From Archivesica marissinica (lineage: Eukaryota; Mollusca; Bivalvia; Venerida; Vesicomyidae): a stretch of 64,000 bases of DNA. The translations under genes and the position numbers were made by a program. Shown piece after piece: positions 1 to 10,289 of the stretch. The notes below the pieces were generated by a model. It had not been told where the DNA came from and ran no database searches. It saw nothing but the letters and a program-made list of their open reading frames with translations. How positions within the stretch are numbered: the stretch's first letter is position 1; each line of letters starts with the position of its first letter. The DNA lies in assembly GCA_014843695.1 (NCBI GenBank), contig CM026386.1, positions 16,083,489 to 16,147,488 of the forward strand, read 5' to 3'.

Positions 1-317
1 TGGGTAATACAACGTGTGTATCATGAATTAGCGTGATTTATGGTACATATTTACCGTTATATTTACATATATAATATACACTTGGTTGGCCTTTATAAAT
101 ATGAAATCCTACTTTCACTTTTGAGAGTTTGCAGACCACATTAACGCTTGTTTATTGATTGCAAATTAGTGTTCGAATTATGCTATTTATACGTAAAATG
201 TATATTTTGGTTTTTTGTTTGTGATGTAATGTCGCTTTAAGGAATGGGTCGCAGGTCAATAGTTTCCATCGGGGTATGATCTACATTGGGCGTGGTTAAA
301 GTGTGTGGAGGCCGAAG
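1..317. other. Unique AT-rich sequence, no feature seen
   Basis: I see no open frame, splice-flanked domain or recognised repeat here. It precedes a 28-bp tandem array. It could hold tail exons of the receptor that I cannot recognise. Confidence 0.5.
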
Positions 318-1190
318 GCCGATGGACTCACATAAACAGTGGTAGACAGATGGACTCACATAAACAGTGGTAGACAGATGGACTCACATAAACAGTGGTA
401 GACAGGTGGACTCACATAAACAGTGGTAGACAGATGGACTCACATAAACAGTGGTAGACAGATGGACTCACATAAACAGTGGTAGACAGATGGACTCACA
501 TAAACATGTTATACAGATGGCCTCACATAAACAGTGGTAGACAGATGGACTCACATAAACATGGTAGACAGATGGACTCACATAAACAGTGGTAGACAGA
601 TGGACTCACATAAACAGTGGTAGACAGATGGACTCACATAAACAGTGGTAGACAGATGGACTCACATAAACAGTGGTAGAAGATGGAAAAAACCTGATGG
701 ACTCACATAAACAGTGGTAGACAGATGGACCTCACATAAACAGTGGTAGACAGATGGACTCACATAAACAGTGGTAGACAGATGGACTCACATAAACAGT
801 GGTAGACAGATGACTCACATAAACAGTGGTAGACAGATGGCCTCACATAAACAGTGGTAGACAGATGGCCTCACATAAACAGTGGTAGACAGATGGACTC
901 ACATAAACAGTGGTAGACAGATGGACTCACATAAACAGTGGTAGACAGATGGACTCACATAAACAGTGGTAGACAGATGGACTCACATAAACAGTGGTAG
1001 ACAGATGGACTCACATAAACAGTGGTAGACAGATGGACTCACATAAACAGTGGTAGACAGATGGACTCACATAAACAGTGGTATACAGTGGACCACATAA
1101 ACGTGGATACAGATGACTCACATAAACGTGGTAGACAGATGGACTCCATAAACAGTTGTAGACGATGGACTCACATAAACAGTGTAGACA
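318..1190. repeat. 28-bp minisatellite (GATGGACTCACATAAACAGT...)
   Basis: About 31 copies of a 28-bp unit are present. Most are near identical, with single-base changes and indels increasing toward the right end (1080-1190). Open frames over it are by-products of the repeat. Confidence 0.95.
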
Positions 1191-1236
1191 GAAATCGGTT
1201 GTTACTAATTAAATTTAGAATTTAAAATGATGTGTG

Positions 1237-1364
1237 TTTTACGTTTATTTATCGTCGTTACCGGTTGCCCATATGAGCGACTCCTCCTGAAGAGATTAGT
1301 CATTTCAGATTTTGGAGTATAGTGCAATGATACAGACAGAGACCCATTCCAGAGTCTCCTCTTA
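1237..1364 (-). mobile_element. SINE family 1, 5'-truncated copy
   Basis: The sequence matches the 3' body shared by the copies at 4733, 19779, 44328 and 56296. It starts at the TTTATTTATCGTCG tail and stops before the tRNA-like head. Confidence 0.75.
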
Positions 1365-1651
1365 AAATGATGTGACATCGGATCTATTTGATCATGTTGT
1401 TATTGCCCTGAGGAAACGAATCCGGTTGGCAATATGTTGATGTAAAAGAAGTGACCATGTAACAATTGAATGACCTCGATGAAACGCAAACAAATAGCAG
1501 TCAATTGTAACAATTACAACTAATATTTTACAAATTACAAAACAAGTTGTCTTTTTTGAATCGTCACACCTTACAACAAGTAGTCCGCTATGAATATTAA
1601 TGAGAATAGAATAATTTTTCAATCTATTTAGTTATGAACGGCGAGCACATG

Positions 1652-2125
1652 TGCTGAATCATCCAATCAGAGTCGTGATTGCTGAATCGTCCAATAAGAG
1701 TCGTGATTGCTGAATCGTCCAATCAGAGTCGTGATTGCTGAATCGTCCAATCAGAGCCGTGATTGCTGAATCGTCCAATCAGAGCCGTGATTGCTGAATC
1801 GTCCAATCAGAGTCATGATTGCTGAATCATCCAATCAGAGTAGTGATTGCTGAATCGTCCAATCAGATCCGTGATTGCTGAATCGTCCAATCAGCCGTGA
1901 TTGCTGAATCGTCCAATCAGAGCCGTGATTGCTGAATCGTCCAATCAGTGTCATGATTGCTGAATCATCCAATCAGAGTCGTGATTGCTGAATCGTCCAA
2001 TCAGAGCCGTGATTGCTGAATCGCCCAATCAGAGCCGTGATTTCAGAATCGTCCAATCAGAGTCATGATTGCTGAATCATCCAATCAGAGTCGTGATTGC
2101 TGAATCGTCCAATCAGAGTCGTGAT
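1652..2125. repeat. 28-bp minisatellite (TGCTGAATCGTCCAATCAGA...)
   Basis: About 17 copies of a 28-bp unit are present, each containing a CCAAT pentamer. The array ends about 45 bp from the donor side of the transmembrane exon. It has no sequence relation to the other 28-bp array at 318-1190. Confidence 0.95.
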
Positions 2126-2168
2126 ATTGCAAGACAGTTGTAATACACTACTAACAACAAGTTCCTAC

Positions 2169-2291
2169 CTTGTGGGTGCCGTCTTCTGCGAGTGCAGAAG
2201 CATATCGTGGCAACAACAATTATAAACAGTAGTCCACCAACACCAGATGATACAACAATCACTAACATCGAAATTTCAGTCTTAGTTCCAA
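2169..2291 (-). CDS. Transmembrane exon of the SRCR/EGF receptor
   Basis: This 123-nt exon is phase 1 to 1, with acceptor TTTTTCAG and donor CAAG|GTAGGA. It encodes about 41 residues: a short lead (GTKTEIS), then a strongly hydrophobic run of about 25 residues (MLVIVVSSGVGG followed by LLFIIVVATICF). A C-T-RRRRHPQ stretch follows, the classic positive stop-transfer signal. This fixes the topology with the SRCR and EGF domains outside and the C-terminus in the cytosol. It is the last exon I can identify; following tail exons are not visible in 1-2168. There is no other candidate membrane segment in the gene as seen. Confidence 0.85.
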
Positions 2292-2655
2292 CTGAAAAAC
2301 AAACATTCTCTTTTGAAAGTTGAAATAATTAATATTGTTATTGGCATATTCCTCGTGTCTGAGGGCTTGTGACTTCGACCCACGCCAGAACCATAGGGTG
2401 ATTGTGTCCTATAAAAATATATACATCTAAAACCACATCGCCTCCCTCCATACATCTAAGACTACAGTGTCTCTTGTCTCCATCTCCTCCCCCTCTCACC
2501 CTCCACCTCTCCCTCCCTCTCATGGCGATGGATTCCATCATGACCGACTGTTGTAATTACTAGCTAGGCAATCGAGCTTAATGAGTAGTAGTAGTATTTC
2601 AGTTTATTTATCCTCGCCTCCGGCGAACCATGTGGGCGAGCGTTCTGCGACGATT

Positions 2656-3408
2656 AGTAGTACGTGCCTTGCACTGTCGATTATTCGTGGTGATATGTAG
2701 ATGTTGCTGGCTGATGTCTTGTAGAGTAGTGTTCTTGTTGTGTCCGATGATGGTGCGGTACGTGCCTTGCACTGTCGATTATTCGTGGTGATATGTAGAT
2801 GTTGCTGGCTGATGTCTTGTAGAGTAGTGTTCTTGTTATGTCCGATGATGGTGCGGTACGTGCCTTGCACTGTCGATTATTCATGTTGATATGTAGATGT
2901 TGCTGGCTGATGTCTTGTAGAGTAGTGTTCTTGTTGTGTGTGATGATGGTGCGGTACGTGCCTTGCACTGTCGATTATTCATGTTGATATGTAGATGTTG
3001 CTGGCTGATGTCTTGTTGAGTAGTGTTCTTGTTGTGTGTGATGATGGTGCGGTACGTGCCTTGCACTGTCGATTATTCATGTTGATATGTAGATGTTGCT
3101 GGCTGATGTCTTGTAGAGTAGTGTTCTTGTTGTGTGTGATGATGGTGCGGTACGTGCCTTGCACTGTCCATTATTCGTTGTGATATGTAGATGTTGCTGG
3201 CTGATGTCTTGTAGAGTAGTGTTCTTGTTGTGTCCGATGTTGGTGCGGTACGTGCCTTGCACTGTCCATTATTCGTTGTGATATGTAGATGTTGCTGGAT
3301 GATGTATTGTAGAGTAGTGTTCTTGTTATGTCTGATGATGGTGCGGTACGTGCCTTGCACTGTCCATTACTCGTTGTGATATGTAGATGTTGCTGGCTGA
3401 TGTCTTGC
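2656..3408. repeat. 98-bp tandem repeat, about 7.7 copies
   Basis: A 98-bp unit (GTACGTGCCTTGCACTGTCG...) is repeated with few changes. Because 98 is not a multiple of 3, the overlapping open frames on both strands are frame-shifted copies of each other and not genes. It lies in the intron between the EGF and TM exons. Confidence 0.95.
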
Positions 3409-4120
3409 TGCTCCCGGCTGGTATTTAACATAATAACAAATGTTTGATTTTGCAGTGGTATATAGCCAATGAGAGTGAACCGCACCCTGACCACAGACCT
3501 TGACACCTTGGCCGATTTATACCAACACTTAATCACTTCCTCCTGGACCAACCCTCTCGATTTCATACAAAGTTTCACCAGAATCCACCCACAACAACAT
3601 TTTGAGTTATCCTGTCATAAACGCAACAACAAAATAACAAACTTTTAACGATGATGTCACAGTGTTCAAAATGGCCGCTGTTATGCAAAGATATTAAATA
3701 TGCGTCATGTTCGATTCCTTCAGCTACGATGTTCTATCCAATCAATAAAATTTCAAACCCTTACAAATTCCGCCTTCGACATTTTCAATATAATATACTA
3801 TCGTCTGTGTCATAGAGACACAGTTTTCATATTTGGCACGAAAACATAGTCGGCAAGGACAATGTCGTATTCATGGATAAATCTTGCGAAATTGAGTTGG
3901 ATTCATAGTGACGGGGTATCAGTTTTGACTTGCTAGGAATGGCCTAATAAAATTGTATCCATGGTTGCAAGCCTGTAGTGTATCATGATGTTCTTACAAA
4001 AATATGTTTTTTGGTTTTGAATCCGAAATAATTTGTCAAGACCCCATGTGTATGTGGTATGCATGACAACAATAAAATGACAATTCACAGAATTTATAGA
4101 AATCCAATTGTTATAGTTAC
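3409..4120. other. Intronic sequence, no gene seen
   Basis: Between the 98-bp array and the EGF exon I see no splice-bounded domain. The stretch around 3440-3600 has an open minus frame without any recognised motif and may be an old repeat. Confidence 0.4.
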
Positions 4121-4402
4121 CTAGTACACATGTGCCATTGTCATTTACTTCGTAGTCTTGTACACAAATGCATTCGTACCCACCAACAGTATTTTTGCAT
4201 TGTGTATTTGCTTCCTGACAGATGAGGGTATCTAAACACTCATTAGCATCATCGTCGCACGTGGCACCAGACCAAGCCTTCTTGCATGCGCATTCGCCTG
4301 TCACATTGTCACATGCTCTTCCGTTCACGCTGGTCTCTGAATTGCTAGCGTTGCAGCTGCACATTGTCGAGCAGCTCTGTCCGTACCATGCAACATCGCA
4401 TT
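4121..4402 (-). CDS. Double EGF-like exon of the receptor
   Basis: This 282-nt exon is phase 1 to 1, with acceptor TTCTTACAG and donor CTAG|GTAACT. Its 94 residues hold two EGF-like domains. The first resembles multiple-EGF/laminin type repeats (C-x5-G-x2-C-x3-C-x-C, then GECACKKAWSGATC). The second is a calcium-binding type: it opens with DANEC, has the hydroxylation-type C-x-N-T-x-GGYEC-x-C pattern, and closes with NGTC. Six cysteines are present in each. It sits between the last SRCR domain and the TM exon, so it forms the membrane-proximal stalk. Confidence 0.9.
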
Positions 4403-4732
4403 CTGTAAGAAGTAAGCCAACAAAACAATATATAGTTCTCATGTGACGCCATCTTTCCTACTCTGGCTGCCATTTTGTTTGGCAAAGTTGACCAGATATT
4501 ATATATATTGTATACTAGGGTAATGTTGTATTCTTCATCAAATAATTATATATATATCCATTAAAATATATTACGTTGTTGGAAATCTCTCAGTGGGCAT
4601 ATCTTTTGTATCATTTTACAAATTTCGTATAATTAACGAATAATAACAAATGTTCAGCTGAAACAAGCTGAAAGAAAATGAAATAGTTACACTTTTAGTT
4701 ATAACAACCCTTGATGAAGGCTGTGTGTGTGT

Positions 4733-4995
4733 TTTTTCCCCATTTATGTATCGTCGCTACCGGTTGCCCATATCAGCGACGCCTCCTGAAGAGATTAGTC
4801 ATTTTAGATTTTAGGATAGTGCAATGATACAGACAGATACCCATTCCAGAATCCCCTCTGGTTTTATGTGCACGGTGTAAAGCACCGACACGAGACCTCG
4901 GTTTAAAGTCCCACCTGAAAGACTGTTTTATTTTATTAGGGTTAGACGGGGGATCGAACCTGTGATCCCTGGATTACTAGTCCAGATGATGAAGG
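4733..4995 (-). mobile_element. SINE family 1 copy
   Basis: This is a tRNA-derived SINE on the minus strand. The head has a B-box-like GGTTCGATCCCCC (read as its complement near 4950), followed by the body CCTCGGTTTAAAGTCCCA. The tail ends in CGATACATAAATGG. It matches the plus-strand copy at 56296. Confidence 0.8.
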
Positions 4996-5069
4996 CTTTT
5001 TTTACTAGTTCCGTTTTTGGAGCAATAAACATATAAACAATTATTAAACGCAGTAATGGTTAAGCAACA

Positions 5070-5192
5070 TATTTGATTAGTTCATTATTTGATTAGTTCA
5101 TTATTTGATTAGTTCATTATTTGATTAGTTCATTATTTGATTAGTTCATTATTTGATTAGTTCATTATTTGATTAGTTCATTATTTAATTAG
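5070..5192. repeat. 16-bp tandem repeat (TTAGTTCATTATTTGA)
   Basis: About 7-8 near-perfect 16-bp units lie directly beside AT-rich unique sequence. Confidence 0.9.
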
Positions 5193-5396
5193 ATATAGGT
5201 AATTATTAATTTTTTTATTTATTTAGTTAGTAAATTCAGTTTAATTGTGATGGATTTATAGCGATTTGCTTAATATAGATTTATTTAAATTCCATCCTGT
5301 TGTTCATTCTGGTAGACACACGTTTTGGGTAGGGGGAATCATATAGGTTAGCTTGGAGTCAAAAGACACATTTATTCAGCCTAACTATACATATGA

Positions 5397-5572
5397 ATAC
5401 AGTCAACCCTGTGTTAAAGCAGCCAGCCAAAGGAATCACAGAAGGTGGCTGCTAAGCACAGCTATGTGGCTGCTTAATAAAGGTCAGATGTATAATAAAA
5501 CAACATATTGGGAATATAGAATCTGGCTGCGTAATACATGTTGGCTGTTTAATACAGGTGATTGTATATTAC
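5397..5572 (+). mobile_element. MITE with ACAGTCAA terminus, 3' end truncated
   Basis: The sequence aligns with the complete copy at 14876-15058: the same CAGTCAA start, a GCTGCTTAATA internal motif and a GTATAATAAAACAAC block. Its right terminal inverted repeat is missing. The element runs into the splice donor of the SRCR exon at 5573. Confidence 0.7.
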
Positions 5573-5742
5573 CAGTGGTGCAAGCAATGGCTATCGTGTT
5601 GTTGCATGGCTGTGTGTGCTCATAGTATCCTTTCTTGCGATAGGTGCATTGGTTTAAATTACTCTCGCTTCCCTGACACTCCACATGCCCAATCAGTATG
5701 CTCGCATAGGCTATATCAACACTATGAAATCCCACTCCTGAC
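5573..5742 (-). CDS. SRCR 3'-half exon (membrane-proximal SRCR)
   Basis: This 170-nt exon is phase 2 to 1, with acceptor GTTTCCAG and donor CACTG|GTAATA. With the exon at 6397 it completes a canonical group A SRCR domain. It contains HVECQGSESNLNQC (C5 and C6), then QPC (C7) and IAIAC (C8). An N-glycosylation sequon (NNT) lies just after C7. The donor is only a few bases from a truncated MITE, so part of the 5' splice site context may come from it. Confidence 0.92.
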
Positions 5743-5832
5743 CTGGAAACATTAAGCATCATAATTTCATTATTACTTAGATACGAATGTTAGCCTATTT
5801 TGTGCCGTTATTTACCTACCACAATACCGTCT

Positions 5833-6275
5833 ACCACCCAGGTTGATACGCCCTGTTTTCGAGAGTCTGATAATACACTTACTGGTTCGATATGGTAACA
5901 AGCCCGTATCAAACCAGAACAACCGTATTAGAACTAGTTCCTGAGAAATAACGCATGTGCACTCGGTGCTAGTTTGTCTCCGTGTGTCAAATTTTACAGA
6001 GAAGAGATGTGTGTAGTTTCGTGGTAATATTACAATCGTTTTCGTGTATCTAATTCTTCATTAATTGTGATTTATACCTGATAAATGTATAACGGAAAAA
6101 GCATTATTTCCACTATGAAATGTTCAAATACATATCAAAGTAATAAGGACGTTAAATTATTAAATGGCTAGTTTCACATCGGTTGAATGCTGATATTAAG
6201 TTACCTCCGGTCGATAATTAAACTGATATGAAACTAGCCACGTAATAACCTCTAAATATCAAACTCGCTGCCGGA
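5833..6275. mobile_element. Degenerate palindromic MITE
   Basis: GCTAGTTTCACATC near 6169 and GATATGAAACTAGCC near 6225 form a short inverted repeat. The GGTTCGATATGGTAACAAGC motif near 5884 recurs in variant form near 6720. Relatives lie at 55565-55900. Exact ends are not resolved. Confidence 0.45.
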
Positions 6276-6396
6276 AAGAAATATATATATCTTATCATAG
6301 AATATAACTATGTAAATTATAGAGAATAACAACTTATATACATGTATATATACATGCTAGAATTACTTTCGATTAAAATATATTAACGCATCCTAC

Positions 6397-6547
6397 TTGA
6401 ATCCACGTGTCTTGCATGCTATATTGGTAGCTGTGGTATTCCAGCCGGTAGCGCATATATGTCCCCATTCACCATCCACAAGAACCTGTATCACACCCTC
6501 TGTACTGGACTGACCGTCCACTAATCTGATACCATCGATGCTATAGT
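6397..6547 (-). CDS. SRCR 5'-half exon (membrane-proximal SRCR)
   Basis: This 151-nt exon is phase 1 to 2, with acceptor AACCAAAG and donor TTCAA|GTAGGA. It encodes the hallmark start IRLVDGQSS, then VLVDGEWGHIC (C2) and NIACKTRGF (C3). The split AA+G codon joins cleanly to the exon at 5573. The combined domain is about 107 residues with the six cysteines of group A (C2, C3, C5-C8). Confidence 0.92.
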
Positions 6548-6782
6548 CTTTGGTTAAAAAAGGCATAGTCAATACATTAGAAATATTTGCAATGGACCAA
6601 TAGCCTATTAGTTAATGACTTTTATTTGGAATAGACCTGTAGTCACACTGGACTTTAATTACATTACAAAACAGGAAACAATCATATCATATATTTCCAG
6701 TCTGATATTACGGTTGCTGGTTTGATACGGTCACGAGCCCGAATCAATCCAGATAAAGCCGTATCATAACTAGTTCCTTTTA
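6548..6782. other. Intronic sequence with a fragment of the 5833 element
   Basis: GGTTTGATACGGTCACGAGC near 6719 resembles part of the element at 5833. Nothing else is recognised. Confidence 0.4.
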
Positions 6783-7055
6783 GCGATGTCCGATTAACGC
6801 AGTGGTTAGCGCGCTCGCTTCTCACCAATGCAACCCGGGTTCGATCATCGGACCGGGATGTATGTGAGATGGTACGATGGTTGCCAGATCGGACATGTGG
6901 GTTTTCTCCGGGTACTCCGGTTTCCTCGCACACGAATGATCACATTTACGTTTTCATCAGCGCCAACGAGAGTGATTAGTGGTTCTAGAGGGATTAATAT
7001 AAGTTGTTAAAACTTGCTTCGCAATCCTTGTAAAACAAATAAAGTTTAAACCAAA
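6783..7055 (+). mobile_element. tRNA-derived SINE family 3
   Basis: The head has A-box-like AACGCAGTGGTTAGCGCGC and B-box-like GGGTTCGATCA. A CTCCGGGTACTCCGGTTTCC body motif follows, as in many invertebrate SINEs. It ends in an AATAAAG tail. A second copy starts near 9991. Confidence 0.85.
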
Positions 7056-8237
7056 TAAAATCCTATCGGCGCTGTTACAATTATTCCTGTATTATGTACC
7101 ATTCTTGAATAAAATATTGTTTAAACTAAACAGGACGCACATCTACTAGCACAATGAATGGTTCTAAAATTGCAAATTTAAGTGTATTCCTTAGATTAAA
7201 ACCTGTACATCCCATTTAGGTTATAATATTCGATAATTAGGTGTGCATTTTCATAAAACTGTATATCTGTAGAATTTCAGGTTCCCTAAATGCTAAGTTC
7301 CCGAACTGCTCAATCATAACAAACGATTAATACCAATATGTCAGGACCAATCGACATTGGCAATTAAATCATTTGTCATTTTCAAACGTAAATGGAAGCA
7401 ACTGGTGCCTCTGTAAAGGTCAAGAGGAAGATATAAAATATAAATATATGGGGAATTATTCTGTACTGTACCTAACTCATCGAAAATGGATGAACACAAT
7501 GTCTGTATGTAACCATTATAAAATATATAGAGGCCTGTAGATGTTTTGTGTATCTAAAGTACAATCCATATTTTAAGTAGGTTCCTGATTAGTTTAAGTG
7601 TACTATTTAAAACATGTCAAAATCGAAATTATATATTTTGTCCGAACTTTTATCACATGCTTTTAACCCTGCATTCTATATTTTGTAATATTTTGATTTT
7701 TATTGTTATATGTGTGTTATGTTACATGTTTATGTATAGCGCTTTTGAACGTGTAATTTATATATGATAAGGGCGTTCAATAAGAATGGTATAATAATAA
7801 TAATCACTTTTAATCAGATATAGAAGCAATTTTAGCAGAATGTATGCAAAACCAAAGACAATTAAAAGACGATTATGCTATATGAGGAATAATTTGATAA
7901 TTGTAATAGTGGAGATATTATTTAAAGTTTACAAACAGTTTACTATGAAATGTAACAGGGATCAGGTAGTGTGTACCTGTGGGGTATTGGTCAGTCATGG
8001 ATATCAGGTATCGATTAGCTACGGATAGTGGACGCTTATGCCAACAATAGTTGTACATGGCAACAAAAATTGTTTTAATGTTTATTGTGGAAATTCCTTC
8101 AGAGTGTACTACAAACGATCTAGGAAAACATATTTCCATGTGGAGCATGTACCCGAACCCCGCTACATTCCTTGAAGCCACATGTGAAATGTCTTAGCTA
8201 CATGTCCGTACACGTTACTATTAACAGAGCGTCTGAC
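7056..8237. other. AT-rich intronic sequence, no gene recognised
   Basis: I see no splice-bounded domain that fits the gene. A minus-strand stretch at about 7975-8184 is open with plausible phase 2 to 1 borders. It has only two cysteines and no SRCR or EGF pattern, so I do not call it. Confidence 0.4.
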
Positions 8238-8403
8238 CTGACACCACACGGAATGTGAAGCGCGACGACATGTTACATGTACTTGGAACCATTTCTCGTG
8301 CAGTTGATCCTTGGAAAATCTCTGATGGACATACTACATTAGAATGGCTGCCACATGGATCACACCGACCTTGAAACTCCGGGGCGGTGATATTCTGCAC
8401 ACA
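8238..8403 (-). CDS. Possible cysteine-rich exon (unrecognised)
   Basis: On the minus strand one frame stays open between a possible acceptor (CTCTCAG) and a possible donor (TCAG|GTCAGA). It encodes about 55 residues with five cysteines (GRCDPC is the clearest cluster) and two glycosylation sequons (NIT, NMS). It is neither SRCR nor a clear EGF domain. The 3' phase (1) fits the gene, but the 5' border would be phase 0, which does not match the preceding exon at 8582. It may be a decayed module, a mis-called acceptor, or chance. Confidence 0.3.
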
Positions 8404-8581
8404 CTGAGAGTATTACGTTCATAGCATCAAATAATGACCTGCATGGCAACTATCCCATATCAAACGTCGCTATGTAGAACTATAACACTAGCAAATGTTG
8501 GGTGTACACATGCACCTGCTTCTGGCGTCATACTATGCATGTACATTCATAGCAAATAAACTAAACCAGGCCAGTTCTTAC

Positions 8582-8760
8582 CCGAGCAATATAAGTTGAC
8601 ATTTCTGTATGATGGTGCTCCATGGGGACAACGATAGCATTTCTGTAGCTCATAAATATCGCTAGCGCATTCACCCACAACCGATTCATGTCCCTTGCAT
8701 GACATGAGCTTGAGTAAGCCTATTCCTCCACCATACAGGGTGACAGCATAACCGTTGTAT
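8582..8760 (-). CDS. SRCR 3'-half exon, X-like domain
   Basis: This 179-nt exon is phase 2 to 1, with acceptor AATATTTAG and donor CTCGG|GTAAGA. It contains LMSCKGHESVVGEC (C5, C6), then KCYRC and LYCSG (C8). The CYRC pair lies where C7 is expected, so one cysteine is extra. Together with 9805 it makes one domain whose first half lacks C2. Confidence 0.9.
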
Positions 8761-8900
8761 CTAAATATTAAACTGTCCATATTATTTATGTTTTAGGTTT
8801 TCGGCAACTATTAAAGCAGCTTTGTATAACAATAAAGTCACAAACACAAGCGGAACACGTACTATATAAGTTTGTGTCAAATTGTTATCGAAATCAAGAC

Positions 8901-9140
8901 AGCCTTCGTGGTCGAGTGATTAAAGTCGCTGTCTTGTATACCACTGTAATCTATTATCACTGATGGTCATGGGTTCGAGCCCCGCTCACACCACCGTGTC
9001 TCTTTATATGAAAAAATTGGCAGTTGGTGGAGGTTGGTGTACCAAGTACTGGTTAACCGTTGGTGCCTGCCAAGGAAAGGTGTTGTTATGTAAACTTCCC
9101 GTCGCTCAAATGGGCAAACGGTAGCCATGTTAAATAAATT
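8901..9140 (+). mobile_element. tRNA-derived SINE family 2
   Basis: The A-box-like TTCGTGGTCGAGTGATTAAA and B-box-like GGGTTCGAGCCCCG give a tRNA-like head. A body with TTGGCAGTT and TACTGGTTAACC follows. A sister copy is at 56583-56840. Confidence 0.85.
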
Positions 9141-9472
9141 TAAATACATATATGTTTTTTATCCAAATCACATAAGGGATTCGCATAGTCTAAACATATT
9201 TAAGGAATTCAACAATATAGCAACACATGATGTTCAGAGAAATGTGAGTGCTAATTCAATTAAATTACTCGACAATAGCAAACAGATAACAACAGCAGTC
9301 AGGCAGTTTTATTCCAAAGAAGTCTTCAACAGGGCTCATGAAATTGTCAATTAAAAATCTGTTTATTAATGTTGCAACATTATTGACACATGTTGTTATC
9401 TATATTAATCAAGTTAGTGGTATGTATTTTGCATTTCGATTTGAATTCGAAGCACTACAATAAGTGGGGCCT
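9141..9472. other. Intronic sequence, short open plus frame only
   Basis: A 75-codon plus-strand frame at 9127-9354 has no recognised domain and starts inside the SINE tail. It could be a transposon remnant, but I cannot support a gene. Confidence 0.4.
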
Positions 9473-9720
9473 CCGTGGCAGAATGGTTGCGGTCGTGGGC
9501 TTCAAACCACAATGCACCTCATCGCCGCTGTGGGTTCGAATCTCATAGACGGTGTCGAATTCTTCCATGTGCGGAACCTATTCAGCTTCTACCCGAGTGT
9601 CCGTCCGTATCTGAAATACTGCTCGGAGGGGCATCCGGGGTCTTCCTCAACCATATAATAGCTGGAGAGATACCGTATGATCTAACTCGGTGCAACATTA
9701 AACCACATAAAACAAACAAG
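9473..9720 (+). mobile_element. tRNA-derived SINE family 4
   Basis: The head CCTCCGTGGCAGAATGGTTG (A box) and GTGGGTTCGAATCTCA (B box) is tRNA-like. The body resembles the minus-strand copy at 13536-13692. It is not an intact tRNA: the cloverleaf does not close. Confidence 0.8.
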
Positions 9721-9804
9721 CATACGATTAATATGACTCCAAAGTCGTCAAATACTAGTATATGTTTCATTTGGCTCATTAATCTGAGTAAGATTCATTC
9801 ATAC

Positions 9805-9943
9805 CCAAATCCAAGAATACTGCATATGGTTTTTGCTGTGACGTCAGATACATCTGTTCCAATACGCATCCATGTATGCATGTAATACGCAACAAATACA
9901 CCTTCATATGATTTGTTGTTGGACGGAATAACCTTCGCTGCAA
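9805..9943 (-). CDS. SRCR 5'-half exon, X-like domain
   Basis: This 139-nt exon is phase 1 to 2, with acceptor AAATTAAG and donor TTTGG|GTATGA. It encodes EGVFVAYYMHTWMRIG where VEV..GxWGTVC is usual, so C2 is absent. VTAKTICSILGFG (C3) follows. The split GG+A codon joins to 8582. It is closest to the X-type first half at 22574 (TWALV versus TWMRI, TAKVIC versus TAKTIC). Confidence 0.88.
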
Positions 9944-9990
9944 CTTAATTTAAAATAAACTGTAAAATATGTATATAGTGTAAAAAAGCC

Positions 9991-10193
9991 AGTGTTTGAT
10001 CCTCGCACCGGGAAGCATGTGATGGTATTGTGGTCGCCAAAACGGACAGTTGTGAATTCTCCAGGTACTCCGGTTTCCTCCTACACGAATGACCACATAT
10101 ACGCGTTCATCCGGGCCAAAGAGAGTGATTTATATAAGTTGTTGTTTCGCAATTGTTAATTCGCAATATCGTTAAAAAAGACAATTTTAAATA
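9991..10193 (+). mobile_element. SINE family 3, 5'-truncated copy
   Basis: It begins in the B-box region (GTTTGATCCTCGCACCGGG) and shares the CCAGGTACTCCGGTTTCC body with the copy at 6783. The A-box end is missing. Confidence 0.75.
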
Positions 10194-10289
10194 AATATGT
10201 AAGTATGCCCATCCGGCCGTCCGTCCGCACACGCTAATCGATACGTTCCAAGTCAGAATTAAGTACCCAGTTTAGGTTCATGTGTGGAA

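Noticed and set aside
1392..1622. 76-codon minus frame with a hydrophobic middle, considered as a receptor tail exon
   Set aside because: No acceptor or donor in the right phase was seen, and a second membrane segment after the TM exon is not expected.
7975..8184. Open minus stretch with plausible phase 2 to 1 splice borders, considered as an SRCR second half
   Set aside because: It has only two cysteines, no SRCR pattern and no matching first half.
9473..9550. tRNA gene
   Set aside because: A and B boxes are present but the acceptor stem does not pair and a SINE body follows. The same holds for the heads at 6783, 8901, 22919, 56296, 56583 and 59290.
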